Shown here: in pieces, positions 12,835-24,286 of the stretch
Position numbering within the stretch: position 1 is the stretch's first letter
Layout: each line of letters opens with the position of its first letter
From: Echinometra lucunter
Lineage: Eukaryota; Echinodermata; Echinoidea; Camarodonta; Echinometridae
Direction of reading: 5' to 3'
Length of the DNA: 64,000 nt
Assembly: GCA_029962745.1 (NCBI GenBank)
Contig: CM057171.1
Location: forward strand, 19,168,034-19,232,033
Position numbers and translations under genes: made by a program
The notes under the pieces: generated by a model
Told to the model about the DNA's origin: nothing
Database searches by the model: none
The model's input: only the letters and a program-made list of their open reading frames with translations

Positions 12835-14415
12835 AGAGTTAGAAGGTTGGCAGTCTTGCTGCTGTGGTAGCATTATGCTGCCTCATGAAGCATAAGAACT
12901 ACCATTAAAACCAACTCATTATTTCATTAGCAGCCTCATATGCATAGCTAGGATGGTCATCCCAGACCATTACTAGCCGCAGACAGGCTGGAGGGTCATC
13001 TTGAGCCATTAGAAGATACGGTCATTTGAGATGGTCACCTTGACGGACTGAAATAAACTAGCCAGCAAGGTCCGATTAATGGATGCGTATGTCTTCAGTC
13101 AGGGTGAGACTGCAGTTAAAGGTAGAGGATCCCTTTTGCAATCAACTCACTCTCATAGCTTGTCTTATTGTAGCGATAAATGATTAAGATCTTCGCTGTA
13201 AAACTGTAAACTTCTTGTTAATAGGGGAAAAAAAGAAAAAAAAAAGAAAGAAAAAAAAAAAGAAAAAGAAATTCTAGTAGAATTAATGAGGAGCCTACAT
13301 ACAAATTATGTGAAGGAATGTGTTTTCCAACAGTGATGTACATGTCCAGGAATATCCCAAGGAACATACATACAACGTTATGCGCACCACAGTACACGTA
13401 TGCGCATCCATTCACAGTATAGTCGCATATATTCTCTGTGCAGTCAGGTAACTTTTGTAGAATTTCTTGCACTTCTTATCAATCTGATTATTCCCAAATC
13501 TCACACAAGACAGCAGTCTTTGTGTAAAATTTATCTAATTTTCCCAATTGCTTTGGACCGTTTCCTTCATATTATATAACCAGAACTCTAATTAATCATT
13601 AAGCTGACTCGTGCCCACTCTTCTGAGCTATGGTAACTATCAAAATAAAATCTGACAGAATAATTAGAATGCTAAACTTACAAGTCATATGTGTAGCTCA
13701 GAATGCTTTGGAAAGAAAATGTATTAGATGGAATAAAGACAAAAATAAAATTGAAAATGAAATTAATGACAAAACGTCTCTTCAGCAATACCTACTTGTA
13801 CTAATGTGTGTATCAAAATGGTCTCCTTATACCAATGGTAGTTGTCATTTTCAATGATGATGATTTCCTAAATGGGATGTAACCAAATAATCTGTCCATT
13901 GTGATTGTGAATAAATGCAAAATAGTAATAAAGACATACTGCACATTTGAAGCATTAGAAGGACATTCTGTATATATATATATATATATATATTTATGTG
14001 TTGTAAAACATCACATACCTTAAAACATCACATACCTTTGTCTGATCTGTTATGTGATATTAGATTGTAAGACCATTGCCATGGCAACCCGACAAGGCAT
14101 TGTGATGTCACTCATCGCTAGTGCATTTGTACTGATTCGATCAAGTTGCAAAACTCTGTTTCACTGCCCTCGCAGAAGGAACAGTAATTCGAAATTGAGA
14201 AAAAAAGGCAGATTCATTTTTTCCCTTTCTGCTAATGGTTAGAGAAAGGAAAACATCTATGTTACAAAAATGCTGTGAATAATTAGATCTTGTTGTTGTT
14301 GTCGTCCAACTTCATATCTTGATTCCACTTTCACCCCATTCCCACACCCAGGCCCCTAAAGCTCTGCCATTTTGTCCAGATCCATTTTAGAAGGCCGACC
14401 TAAGCATCCATCAAT
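12835..14415. other. Unassigned DNA with simple tracts
   Basis: Contains an A/AG tract at 13225-13271 and a (TA)n run at 13973-13992. Near 12949-13050 the word GGTCATC(CC/TTG)AG(A/C)CCATTA recurs imperfectly, suggesting a tiny decayed tandem repeat. No coding call. Confidence 0.5.
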
Positions 14416-14757
14416 ATTCATGATCAAAAATGAATAATTCATTTTGTAAGATGCTTCCAACTAGTAGTATTTGTTGGTACGCATTGTGAAACATAACACG
14501 CATCAGCTTACTGCATGCGCAGTTAACGCACAAGAAATGTGTAGCAAATGCGCATTAAATCAAAGTGTTAAAATAAAAATGATACGCGCAATATATATGA
14601 ACAGAGCAACAGTGTTATTGATATCATCGATATCATGGCGATAATGGGTGTTTAGCGGCCTCTTCAAATGATCCGAAAGAGGAGGGGCTTAATGACATTC
14701 GCGCAATGATATCCGCGCATGCTGCTTTTCGTCTAGTAAATTTATTATATGTCTATG
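14416..14757 (-). repeat. Dispersed ~340-bp repeat, copy 2 (inverted)
   Basis: Reverse-complement partner of 10541-10882: it shares AATAATTCATTTTGTAAGATG, CTTCCAACTAGTAGTATTTG and, at the far end, AGTAAATTTATTATATGTCT. The two copies are 3.5 kb apart in opposite orientation. Confidence 0.75.
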
Positions 14758-15194
14758 CCCACACCCCCTCCAACTTTAAGTCTTGTCTCCCCTTCCACCC
14801 CCTCCACCCTTTTCACACCCTTCTCCCCCGCAACTCATCGTTGAGTATGCCTTGAGATCATTAAGGGTCAAATGATAAATGACATACAACAGGGTCTTCA
14901 GACGGTTCTTATTGGTCAGTTCACTCTCCAAATGATTGACATTGAGCCTCTAGAAATTTGTATTGGGACCTAACTTTTTTCAGACTAAGTTTAACCCAAT
15001 GGCGGCTTTAGTCGACTTATGGCACAAGTGTTGGCATGCCCTTGTTGACCCACGGCACATGTACAGTGTATTATGTACCATACAAACCAGTGTGGCAGTT
15101 CTGGGTTTCGATAGCCAGTACATACATGTAGTTAACAAGAAAGATTGTAAGAATTAAAGAACTTTAAGAGTCATCTACCTGCTTTGGTATTATC

Positions 15195-15350
15195 AGGGCC
15201 CTGTTTCATAAAACTTCTTATCAGTAACAACTGCTATAATTTCCATGACAAATTTGCTCTCAGCCAATCAGATGCAAGGATTTCAGTAGCTTGTAATAGT
15301 TATTGCAACTTCTTATTGATAATAAGTTTATGAAACGAGGCCCTGGGCCA
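15195..15350. mobile_element. Hairpin MITE, 'GTTTCATAAAAC' family copy 1
   Basis: Ends CAGGGCCCTGTTTCATAAAA and TTTATGAAACGAGGCCCTGG are inverted repeats. Inner arms are CTTATCAGTAACAACTG and TAATAGTTATTGCAAC-TTATTGATAA. The core carries GCTCTCAGCCAATCAGATGC. Same core as the family at 1791. Confidence 0.8.
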
Positions 15351-15582
15351 GTATTCTGAAAATTGTTTTTTCTTTTATCTTATTTTAATCGTCATAGCAA
15401 TCAGAAATAGGATACGCCATTGGCTTACAGTGCGCACTTTTAACTTGCGTGGTGGTCCATGCATGGGCACAATTCTGCTCACTTCAAACCAGTCACAAGT
15501 TCACCTTCAAAATTTGTTATGACAATTTAAAGAGTGAAGATAAGATTAAAAGAAAACAATTTTCAGAATACCGGCCCTGATC
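15351..15582. mobile_element. Hairpin element with GGCC(AG)TATTCTGAAAATTG ends
   Basis: GGGCCAGTATTCTGAAAATT at the left is mirrored by ACAATTTTCAGAATACCGGC at the right. Inner arms CTTTTATCTTATTTTAATCG / GATAAGATTAAAAGAAA also pair. It abuts the preceding hairpin element with no spacer. Confidence 0.7.
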
Positions 15583-15949
15583 TTCTTTTCCCCCACCAAA
15601 GGATGTCTTCTTTCCCCCCTTTCCATATCCCAGGAACTCATCACTCAGTGTGTCTTGAGATATGATGAGGAATGGCATATAGGAAGGTCATGAAAATAGG
15701 TTTCTAGGTTTCTAGTTGATCAGTTTCTCATTCTTCTGTTGATTGAGCCCAGAGCCATTCCACTTCGGAATCAGCTCATAGATGATAGGTGCTTTCGGAC
15801 TCTCCTGTATAAGAAAATCTTGAGAATGAAATGACATCGTATTTACTATCAAAGTGTTCAGTACCCATCTTCCAGTTTGTAACTTATGTTTGTTTGTTTG
15901 TTTTTGAGGGGAACTCTTCTTTGCAAGTAAGTATTGTATTTATATTTAA

Positions 15950-16358
15950 CCCATTCATGACAGAGGTCCACATTTTGTGGTTTAGCCTAATATCTTTTGT
16001 TGCAAAGCCCTAAAAATCATACCAAATACATGAGCAGAAAGAGCAAAAAATTCTACACAAACTGTGCCCATTTTGGTTGCGTCAGTATTCGTTGTTTGCC
16101 GCTAAAAATTTTTAAAAGGAAAATTAGCATTAAAATCCTTAAATTGGCAATGTGATAGAAAGTTTCAAAATCACCGTTTTCCCCTGCAAATTGGCAAATT
16201 TTTGACTTATCATCATGATTTCTGTCAATTTATATTCATTTCAAATACATGACGTTTTATAAGAAAAATGTAGCAATAAAATAAAAATGTTGGTGTTGCC
16301 AATTTGAAGAATAAAAGCTGATCAAATTAAGCTTTAAATAATTCCTGTCACGGATGGG
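15950..16358 (+). mobile_element. TTAA-flanked MITE, family 1, copy 2
   Basis: 409 bp between TTAA at 15946-15949 and 16359-16362, ends CCCATTCATGACAG / CTGTCACGGATGGG. Closely similar along its whole length to the copy at 9992. Confidence 0.85.
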
Positions 16359-16915
16359 TTAATGTAAGTCATTCGTTGCACTTTATAATCCCAACTTCTT
16401 GTTCCCCCCCCCTTTAAGGAATCTCCTCCCTATTCACCCAGAGTCATAACTGAGTACTCAGTATGTCTTCTTTATGTTCCATCTTGGTCTGTTGTGTCAC
16501 TTTCCTTTGGATTGGGCCTAGGGCCACTCTACTTCAACTCATAAAAGGATGCTCTCTTTGACTTTTCTTGACAAAGAAAAAGAATTAAAGAAGAAAGGAC
16601 ATAGAAATGTTATCAAGTTGCACTTGTTCTTATTGATTTAATTCTCCTTATCCATGTTAACGCCCTCAAACAATGCCTCATACTCATCAATGGATATGAG
16701 GAATGATGATGTGGACTGACTTCTTTAGGTCATCAAAATAGGTTTCATCTTGGTCAGTTCTGTCACCCTCCTTTGTGATTGGGCCAAGAGCTATACTGTA
16801 CCTCAATTCACAGAAAATGTATGGCCCTGTAAGTGTTTCCTCACTCTTGTTTGACAAGTAACAAATCTGGATTTCGACAGAACAGCAAAAGTTCTTATTT
16901 GCAGTTTAGCTATCT

Positions 16916-17068
16916 GGGACCCCGTTTCATAAAACTCGTTATCAGTAACAACTGCCACATTTCTGTGACAAATTTGCTCTCAACCAATCAGATGCAAGGA
17001 TTTTAGTAGCTTATAACAGTTATTGCAACTTGTTATTGATAAACAAGCTTTATGAAACGGGGCCTGAT
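16916..17068. mobile_element. Hairpin MITE, 'GTTTCATAAAAC' family copy 2
   Basis: GGGACCCCGTTTCATAAAAC and GCTTTATGAAACGGGGCCTG pair as inverted ends. The core AAATTTGCTCTCAACCAATC is shared with 15195 and 36262. Confidence 0.8.
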
Positions 17069-17242
17069 CTGCTTCTCCTCGAACCCTTTAAAGCCTGCTT
17101 ACTTTCCTGGAGCTCATCACTGAGTCTGTCTTGAGAGATATGGTGAGGAATGATACCGTAAGGTCATCAGAATAGGTTTCTAGGTTTCTTGCTTGTCAGT
17201 TTTCTCACTTCCAAACAGTTGAGCCTGAAGCTATAACCTTAA

Positions 17243-17720
17243 AGGAGGTACCCAATGCTGAAACAACGTTAGTTCATTTAAAAGAGCATGATTTTATTAG
17301 CAGAAAATCATCTGCCTAAAGTTTTTTTAAAAAGTCGTGTTGCCAAGGAAACCCCCAAATGTGGTAAGATTTCAGGATATTTTTGACCCCTCAACTGTGA
17401 CCCAGTGTCAACTGGGTACCCACTTTGATGTCAAAATGACGTTAAACTGGGTACTTTGTGCAATTCGAGCAAAATGCGCGCAAGGTGTAATATATATTGT
17501 ACAGTCTAGCGCGCAGCACAACTGCAGTGCGTGAAGCTGGGTACCCACTTTTACGTCATACCTCATACTCATTTTTTTTTTGTCAACTCTTGACTTTTTA
17601 TGAGAAAATAAGCCAAAATGCATTGATTTCGATTGAAAATCATCAAATTTTTAATGTTATTCTTTGTAGAATTCTATTCTCGATCAAATATCAAATTTGT
17701 TTTACCATTGTGTAATCACT
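17243..17720 (+). mobile_element. TTAA-flanked MITE, family 3, copy 1
   Basis: 478 bp between TTAA at 17239-17242 and 17721-17724. Ends AGGAGGTACCCAATG and CATTGTGTAATCACT are imperfect inverted repeats. Inverted copies lie at 24287 and 55805. Its right TTAA is also the left TTAA of the next element. Confidence 0.8.
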
Positions 17721-17724
17721 TTAA

Positions 17725-18140
17725 CCCATTCGTGACAGGAATTATTTAAAGCCTTATTTGATCAGCTTTTATTCTTCGAAATGGCAACACCAACATTCTT
17801 ATTTTATTGCTACATGTACATTTTTCTTATAAAATGTCATGTACCTGAAATGAATATAAATTGACAGAAATTATGACGAGAAGTCAAAAAGTTTCCAATT
17901 TGCAGGGGAAAACGGTGATATTGAACCTTCTATCACATTGCCAATTTAAGGATTTAAGTGCTTATTTTCCTTTATAAAAAAAATTCAGCATCAAACAACG
18001 AATATTGACGCGACCAAAATGTGCACAGTTTGTGTAGAATTTTTTGCTCTTTCTGCTCATGTATTTGGTATGATTTTTAGGGCTTTGCATCAAAAGATAT
18101 TAGGCCAAACCACAAAATGTGGACCTCTGTCATGAATGGG
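17725..18140 (-). mobile_element. TTAA-flanked MITE, family 1, copy 3 (inverted)
   Basis: 416 bp between TTAA at 17721-17724 and 18141-18144, ends CCCATTCGTGACAG / CTGTCATGAATGGG. Reverse orientation relative to 9992 and 15950. Directly abuts the family 3 element through a single shared TTAA. Confidence 0.85.
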
Positions 18141-18496
18141 TTAAAGAGAAGCTCGAGTTCTGGGAAAGGTAAAAAATAGTTTGTAAGCTTTCTCATTCTA
18201 TCCATGTCAGTTCGAATGTATATTGTAGGAAAATGTCTCCTCGAAAGGATTGCTCTTATTGAAAATATGACAAGAAATTGAAAAATAGCTGAAAAGTTCA
18301 GGGTGAACATTCATGCCAGATTTGTGTGTAGTTCAGTAGACTCAATTATTCATGAAGGGCAAGTACCTTTTGGGGAAAGTAAGTGCATCAATTTGATAAT
18401 CTTCAAATCTTACACTCGACGCCTGTGCTTATATACAACTAATCTAACTCTTTCAGTTGGTTTGAAACAGTTCCTTTCACATAAGATCACAATGAC

Positions 18497-18650
18497 CAGG
18501 GCCCTCTTGCATAAAAAAAGTGCGATTAAACGCAATTAAAAAAATTAAACACAAGTTCCAAATACTCACTTCTGATTGATTGAAAATCAAGTTGCATTTA
18601 ATTGTTTGAGTTGCGTTTAATCACAACTTTTATGCAAGAGGACCCTCAGA
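18497..18650. mobile_element. Hairpin element with CTTGCATAAAA ends
   Basis: AGGGCCCTCTTGCATAAAAA and TTTTATGCAAGAGGACCCTC are inverted ends. Inner arms AAGTGCGATTAAACGCAATT and GTTGCGTTTAATCACAACTT also pair. Confidence 0.75.
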
Positions 18651-18757
18651 ACTCCAGTGTATCTTTTAGCTTCAAATCATGGAAAATGTATGTAGGTGTT
18701 TTTATACACTCTTTGTCATCTAGGTGCTGGTTGTTGGCATTGCCAGGATGCAGTCAA

Positions 18758-18804
18758 GGGGGAAGGGGGGGGGGGTGGGGGGGGGGGAGGGGGGGGGGGA
18801 GGGC
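18758..18804. repeat. G-rich tract
   Basis: Nearly uninterrupted G with a few A and T. A second G tract lies at 18958-18980. Such tracts can form quadruplexes and are prone to assembly error. Confidence 0.8.
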
Positions 18805-18904
18805 ACTGCAGATTTGTGTGCTACAATTTAGCCCAGAGCTACTCTACTTCAACTCATAGAAAATATATGTACCTGTAGGTGTTTTCACACTCTCTCAGTC
18901 ATGA

Positions 18905-20636
18905 AAAAAAAAAAAAAATGAGTGCCTGATGTAGAATAGCCAGGGACCTAGGAAAAAGGGGGGTGGGGGGGGGGGGGGGTAGGGAGAGGTAGGTTCTGTA
19001 ATGCTGGCCCTTTTGCTCATTCTGCAAGGTGGATTAGATAATTTATAGGAGAAACCAATCCAGTAATAGTTTGAAAAGGGTTTTGCTGTCTGCTGTTTGT
19101 TCTGCATTCTGGTCTCCCTCCCCCTCCCTCTCTGTCGATGTCTCTTCTTTGCCATCCCTCTTTCCGCTATAGTCTGCCTGTTGTGCGTCACATATTTTCT
19201 TGATCTCTTTTTGTCTCTTTCTCTCGTACTAACCATTTTTCCACGTCCTCTCTCTCTCTCTTTATTACCTTCTTTGCCATTTTCTCCCACTATGTGCCTA
19301 GCTTTGCCGCTGCGTACATTTTCAGATACCATACTAATCTTTAAAGTTTGAAATAGATTTTCAGTAATATTTTGTGGTTAAGCTTTAATCCATTCCAATT
19401 AAATATGGAATATTTTTCAAACTACTGCTTATGTAAACCTATTACATTAGAGCCTCTTTCTCTTTTTCTCTCACTTTTTCTAACTAATCCTATAAATAAA
19501 TCAGGCACACAATGAATTATCAACCCTTAGCCTACATGGGATCAGGTGGTCTATGTGTACCTTATGAAAATAAGAGAATAAATTAGTCCATGGGTTAAAT
19601 ATTTATTCCGATATCTAAATCAGCACAAAACCCCGTGACCTGGAGGTCCTTATATTATTGATGAGGCTAATGGGAAAAGGCCTGTAGAGACCATCTGTTG
19701 GTACAGACATTTATGAATTATCCATCGACATTGTCAATAATTTGTAGAATTTGGAAGGGAGAACCCATCTTGTCTGTCCCAAGGCTTGTTCACATATGCT
19801 TTAGTAAACGGTGGGAGCATTTCAGTTGGTTTTATTCATTTTGACATGAACTTAAATATGAACCATGAATCTAATTGCAACCCCTGTACAACAGTCAATT
19901 AGGCAATGGTAGAAAGAAATTCATTCATAAAAAAATGTTTTCAAAATGAGTAATACGAATTAAAATACTAATAATTGTATATCAAATTGAAAGATATTAT
20001 GTCATCTATCAGGAAAATGAATGAACAAGCCATGATCATCAACAGATTATGAGCCATGCTTCGATGATCACAGAAACGTCTGAAAATAAGCATTATTGTG
20101 CATAATGGATCGTAACTATTCATGCATCGCAAGTTTGAAATATACATGCTGATCAAAGGCTGTACTTTTCTCTTTAATTTGATATACAATTCAGTAGATT
20201 TTATGATAACTAATTTAGGAATTTTCAACTTCCAGCATGGTTCTTCTCCTTTTATAGTGTGGTGTATGTGCAGTGTACAAGTAATTCTTTGATACACTGT
20301 ATCTCATCTGTGTATGGTAAGATACACAAATATAAACCAGTCACATAACATGTGTCTCCCCCCCCCCCCCCCCCCCCCCCCCGTACACTGTGGGGGGTTT
20401 CTTGCAGCTTATGTGAACAAAGCCTTCATAGCAATGCAATGATTACTCGGTGCATTGTTTTCCCTTGTGTTTCGTGTGTGTCCTGTTTCATTGCCAACTG
20501 GAAATCAGATGTGGCCAGGATAAATAATAAATAGTTATAAAGCGCTTTGATTAATGATGTGAAAAAAAGTAGTTCGCTTATGCAAACAGTTCCCTTTTTT
20601 TTCAACGGTATGGTACAGCTTTCAGTCGTAATGATT

Positions 20637-20681
<45 letters not shown>

Positions 20682-21204
20682 CAAAATGGATAGACTAAGA
20701 AAAAGCGTAAAATCCTAAGTACTATTAATACATAACTATGTTAAAATGTGCTCTCATTCTTATCAAAAGTATGTTTAAAGTTATTAAAGTTTAAATGGCG
20801 ATGATTTGATGGAATATATTTACATTTATAGAGTTCATTTATCCATAATGGCAATGTTAATTTTGTGAAAGAATATGAGGTATTATCTTTCTCTCAATCT
20901 AAAACCCAGGTGCATTTGATATTTGTCCCGGCTCAAAGTTGGACATCTCTGAAATAATCAAAATAAATGAACAAATTAGATTTAATCAGGGAATTCAAGC
21001 CCGACCCTGACAAGCAGCTGCTGGTTTAGAATAATGGATTTTACAGGGAGTATTTTAGAAGTGACCAGTGGAAAACAGAGATTCCGGGGCAGAGGAACTG
21101 GAGCTTAAATGAATTAGATGGCAGATGTTTTAGGTATAAATCAAGGGAAACATTTATGGATGCATCTGTGTTTGGCAGGAGGTCAAGTTAAGCACAGAGA
21201 GTAA
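18905..21204. other. Unassigned DNA with simple tracts
   Basis: Contains TC-rich sequence near 19115-19280, a C tract at 20358-20384 and a (GA)n run at 20641-20676. No coding region or dispersed repeat recognised. Confidence 0.5.
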
Positions 21205-21606
21205 TACCGTGTTCACACATTGACTCGGCTCAAGTGTTGAATCCTCAAGCAGGGTCGAACACTACAAAAAAGCCAACTGTGATCGTGTTTATACGAAAAC
21301 AAAAAAGGCAAGTTCAACACGGCCCGCGGATCATGAACGGAAGAAGAATTGTGATGACTTGCCGAGTTCGCCCAATGACCTAGGCCCTAGGTCAGTGGGT
21401 TCGACACGGCTTTCTGTTTACATATGAAAAAATAGACGAGTCTGACTCGGCTCACGGATTGAAACCTATGATTTTGGTGGATCAAAAAAGCGGTGCTCAA
21501 CATGGCTCGTGGGTCACATTGATCCTGTTTACATGACATAAAATTGCCATGTTCAGCACGGGTCGCGTGTCGAATCTCCGAGCCAAGTCACAGTGTAAAC
21601 ACGGTA
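21205..21606 (+). mobile_element. MITE with TACCGTGTTTACAC ends, copy 1
   Basis: 402 bp with inverted ends TACCGTGTTCACAC and GTGTAAACACGGTA. Internally it is one large imperfect palindrome made of repeated words: GACTCGGCTC, GTGTTGAA, CACGG, CATGAACGG and TGACCTAGG. Flanks read TAA on both sides, compatible with a 3-bp (PIF/Harbinger-like) or TA (Tc1-like) target. Inverted copy at 42210. Confidence 0.85.
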
Positions 21607-22379
21607 TAATTTGTTCCATGTTAACCTGTTCATAGTTAAATTTTCTCATCCCATTTGACTTGATACAGCAATGACTGCTATCTGTGAGGAATGGGTATCG
21701 TAATATATCAAAAGTAGTAATGATTTTATCATAAAATGTGAGAACAAATTTGAAACTTGAAAACTGGTAAAAAAACTAATTATTTCTCAGATAAAATTTT
21801 GTAGAAGGTAAACTGATTTGAACAGCTAAAAGTATTTCTTCTCTTTTCCTCCTATTTTTATTCAGATAAATATAGAGCAGTTTGCTCATTAGCTGGACCT
21901 CTTTTGTGCCTTTTTGAAAACATGTTTGTTATGAATGTGTTTTTATTCAAAGTTTTCAATAATGGATATCAATTACGACTTTTTGGGGGTCATTTAAAAG
22001 AAGCTTGTCTGATGTCAACATCAAAATAATTGGGGAAAACCTAAAAGTTGACTCTTACAGCAATTTAATGATGACTGTTCTTAGACACATGTATCAACAT
22101 CTGTTAGCATAGAAGTTGTTAGTGTTTAATTTTTTGCTCTGCTTAGCAGAAATATAGAAATTTGCCTGGGCAAGTCCTCTCTTTCATTAAACAGTATGCC
22201 CAGGTTGACTGTGAAATTGTTAAGTACACACACAAAAAATCACACTTTGCTCTTTTCTGTATTCATGAACTCATTATTTATGGAATGGCAAAAAAGAGGT
22301 GAATGTTCAACTTTGCACTTCGCACTTTGCGCATCAGAAGTGTTTGCATCGTTCTCGTTAAGCCCAGGTGCATTCTGGA
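21607..22379. other. Unassigned DNA
   Basis: AT-rich, no coding call and no recognised repeat. Confidence 0.45.
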
Positions 22380-22540
22380 GGGGGGGGGGGGCTCCCCCCA
22401 AAATTGCTTAAGCCCCCCCCCCCATTTTTTTTCTTCTAACATTGCAGTCTGCCAAGCCACCAGTAGCCCCAAAGTTTTTGCTTTAGAACCATGTGGGGGG
22501 GGGGGGGGGGAGAGGGGGGAGGGGGGAGGGGGGAGGGGGT
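22380..22540. repeat. G/C homopolymer-rich region
   Basis: Alternating G and C tracts at 22379-22390, 22413-22423 and 22495-22540, interspersed with ordinary sequence. Possible quadruplex-forming DNA. Confidence 0.8.
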
Positions 22541-22668
22541 CATCAAGTGTCTTGTCAGTGACTTTTACTGACAAATTTGCTCTCAGCCAATCAGATGCAG
22601 GGATTTCAATAGCTTATAACAGTTGTCAGTAGAAATCAGTGACAAGACACTTCATGAAGTGCTCCCCT
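22541..22668. mobile_element. Short palindromic MITE, 'GTCTTGTCAGTGA' family copy 2
   Basis: CATCAAGTGTCTTGTCAGTG at the left pairs with CACTGA-type CAGTGACAAGACACTTCATG at the right. Core CTCTCAGCCAATCAGATGCA is opposite in orientation to the copy at 1791. The left end merges into the G tract. Confidence 0.75.
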
Positions 22669-22779
22669 GGTTAAGCCGTCTCTGTTAGCAAGATTTGATG
22701 AAGAGGAAGCAACATGATACATAGAGACTGAAGAGATCAGCCAGACTTTGTGTTCTCTTTCAGAGCTGGAATGAGAGAC

Positions 22780-22912
22780 GAGGATTGGAGGGGATAGTAT
22801 TGGTTTAGACGGGGCATGAATCTTTGTAGTATCTGAGTGGGATAGCAGTACATTGGTTGTTAATGCACTGGCTGCTGGAACCGAATGGACCATGTGTAAA
22901 GTCTATGGGAAT
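22780..22912 (+). repeat. Direct duplication, unit 1 (unfilled TTAA site)
   Basis: GGTTTAGACGGGGCATGAAT, TCTGAGTGGGATAGCAG and GGTTGTTAATGCACTGGCTG, then CTGGAACCGAATGG. The same order recurs at 23361-23432 and 23840-23895, with a MITE inserted at the TTAA that lies here at 22860-22863. Confidence 0.85.
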
Positions 22913-22915
22913 GGT

Positions 22916-23355
22916 GAATTGCCACTTGGTCTAATCCCACTTTGTGTAATGCTCGTTTGGTCTCATCCCAGGTGGTCAAAGACTAATCCCATTTCCTCTA
23001 CAACCAGTTTGTGTAACCATTTGGTTTAATTGCCACTTAGTCCATTACCATTTCATCTAATTTCCACTTAGGCTATGCCCATTTCATCCAATATCCACTT
23101 GGTCTAACACCACTTAGTCTATCCGATTGGACGAATTGGTAATAGACCAAATAGTTGTTAGACGATGGGAAAAACTAAGTAGACAAAGTGGCAATAAGAC
23201 CATTTGATCAATAGACAAAATGGCAGTTAGCCCAAGTGGGTATCAGACCAAATGCTGATTGGACCAAACAGCAATTAGATAAAAATGATAGTAGACCAAG
23301 CGGGTTTAGCCACGGCGGTGTTAGACGATCTGGCAATTAGACCAACTGCATATAA
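22916..23355. repeat. Orientation-switching minisatellite, CCACTTGGTCTAAT type
   Basis: From about 22916 to 23115, short units of the form (C)CACTTGGTCTAATNCC repeat imperfectly. From about 23130 to 23355, the same unit appears reverse-complemented, as ATTAGACCAAGTGG/CAAATGG. The whole block is a long degenerate palindrome of ~20-bp units centred near 23123. Confidence 0.8.
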
Positions 23356-23360
23356 ACCGA

Positions 23361-23895
23361 GGATAGTACAGGTTTAGACGGGACATGAATCTTGTTAGTA
23401 TCTGAGTGGGATAGCAGAACGTTGGTTGTTAAAGAGGTACAGTGTCACCTTTAGGAGACGTTTTTGCAGTATCTGTTGTTTCAGAATGTTGCGCAGTACA
23501 TATCATACATGAGCAGAAAGAGAAAAATGCACTGACAAATTTGAGCCCATTTCCATCGCTGTGTCAGGTGTGGCATTCTCGAATTAGAGCAGTTTAAGTG
23601 TAACTAATCATTAAACTCTTTAACTTGGCAACGCAGTGAATAATATATAATCACTATTTCTGTGTTCAAATTGGAGATTTCTGATTCAATTTTACAATTA
23701 CATTTCATTTTGGTTTATGTTATATCCATATTTCTTGTTTTCAAGCTATGTAAACGTGGAAAAAAAAAAATTTTCATTGCCAATTTGAGGATTGAAGATG
23801 ATTAATTTGGACCTCAAGAAAGCTCTGTACTGCTATGGGTTAACTCACTGGCTACTGGAACCAAACGGCCCACGTGTAAAGTCTGTGGGAATGTA
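23361..23895 (+). repeat. Direct duplication, unit 2 (filled site)
   Basis: Second copy of 22780-22912, interrupted after GGTTGTTAA by the 407-bp MITE at 23433 and resuming as TTAACTCACTGGCTACTGGA. It follows the minisatellite. Confidence 0.8.
23433..23839 (+). mobile_element. TTAA-flanked MITE, family 2, copy 1
   Basis: TTAA at 23429-23432 and 23840-23843. The left end reads AGAGGTACAGTGTCACC, lacking the CCCAT that other copies have. The right end is TGTACTGCTATGGG. It contains CATGAGCAGAAAGAGAAAAA and CCAATTTGAGGATTGAAGAT, as in the copies at 31107 (inverted), 34552 (inverted) and 49706. Confidence 0.85.
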
Positions 23896-24286
23896 TGAGT
23901 TCCGTAACTAGCAGGTTAACTGTTGCCTGCCTGGCTACCAGCAGGGGTAAATTTGCCGTACGAGTACAACCTATAGTTATACACCTATTGTATAGTATGT
24001 ATACACATTTTCCCTGGATGGGACATCGCATCTGTACGATTGTCAGGGCAGCGCATGGCTGCAATAACACATAACAGAGACAAAAAAATTGTGTGTGAAC
24101 AGATTTACGATGTTGGTCCACATTTTTTTAGCCCACAGGAGGCACTGAAGATCATTTTGGTCTTGGTGGTTTTATTTTTGCCCCCTCATTATATCGTCCA
24201 TTTACACAAAAAAAACCCCAAACAAACAAAAAACCCATGGGCATTTACTGCCGGAATTAGCAGGTGCAGATCTGAACAAGCCTTAA

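Larger units (their letters stand above)
14760..18900. repeat. Degenerate long-period tandem array with MITE insertions
   Basis: A block containing AACTCATCACTGAGTRTGTC, then TTGAGATATGRTGAGGAATG, GTCATCAAAATAGGTTTC, GGTCAGTTTCTCACTTCC, GAGCCTAGAGCTACTCTACT and TCAACTCATAGAAAATGTAT recurs near 14830, 15633, 16445, 16680 and 17108, with a partial unit near 18835. Unit length without insertions is roughly 200-300 bp. Several copies are split by hairpin or TTAA elements, listed separately. Confidence 0.7.

Noticed and set aside
11650..12873. Minus-strand frame of 407 codons, Ser/Leu/Phe-rich
   Set aside because: Translation of the GA minisatellite. All three frames of the strand stay open with the same composition, and there is no domain or codon bias.
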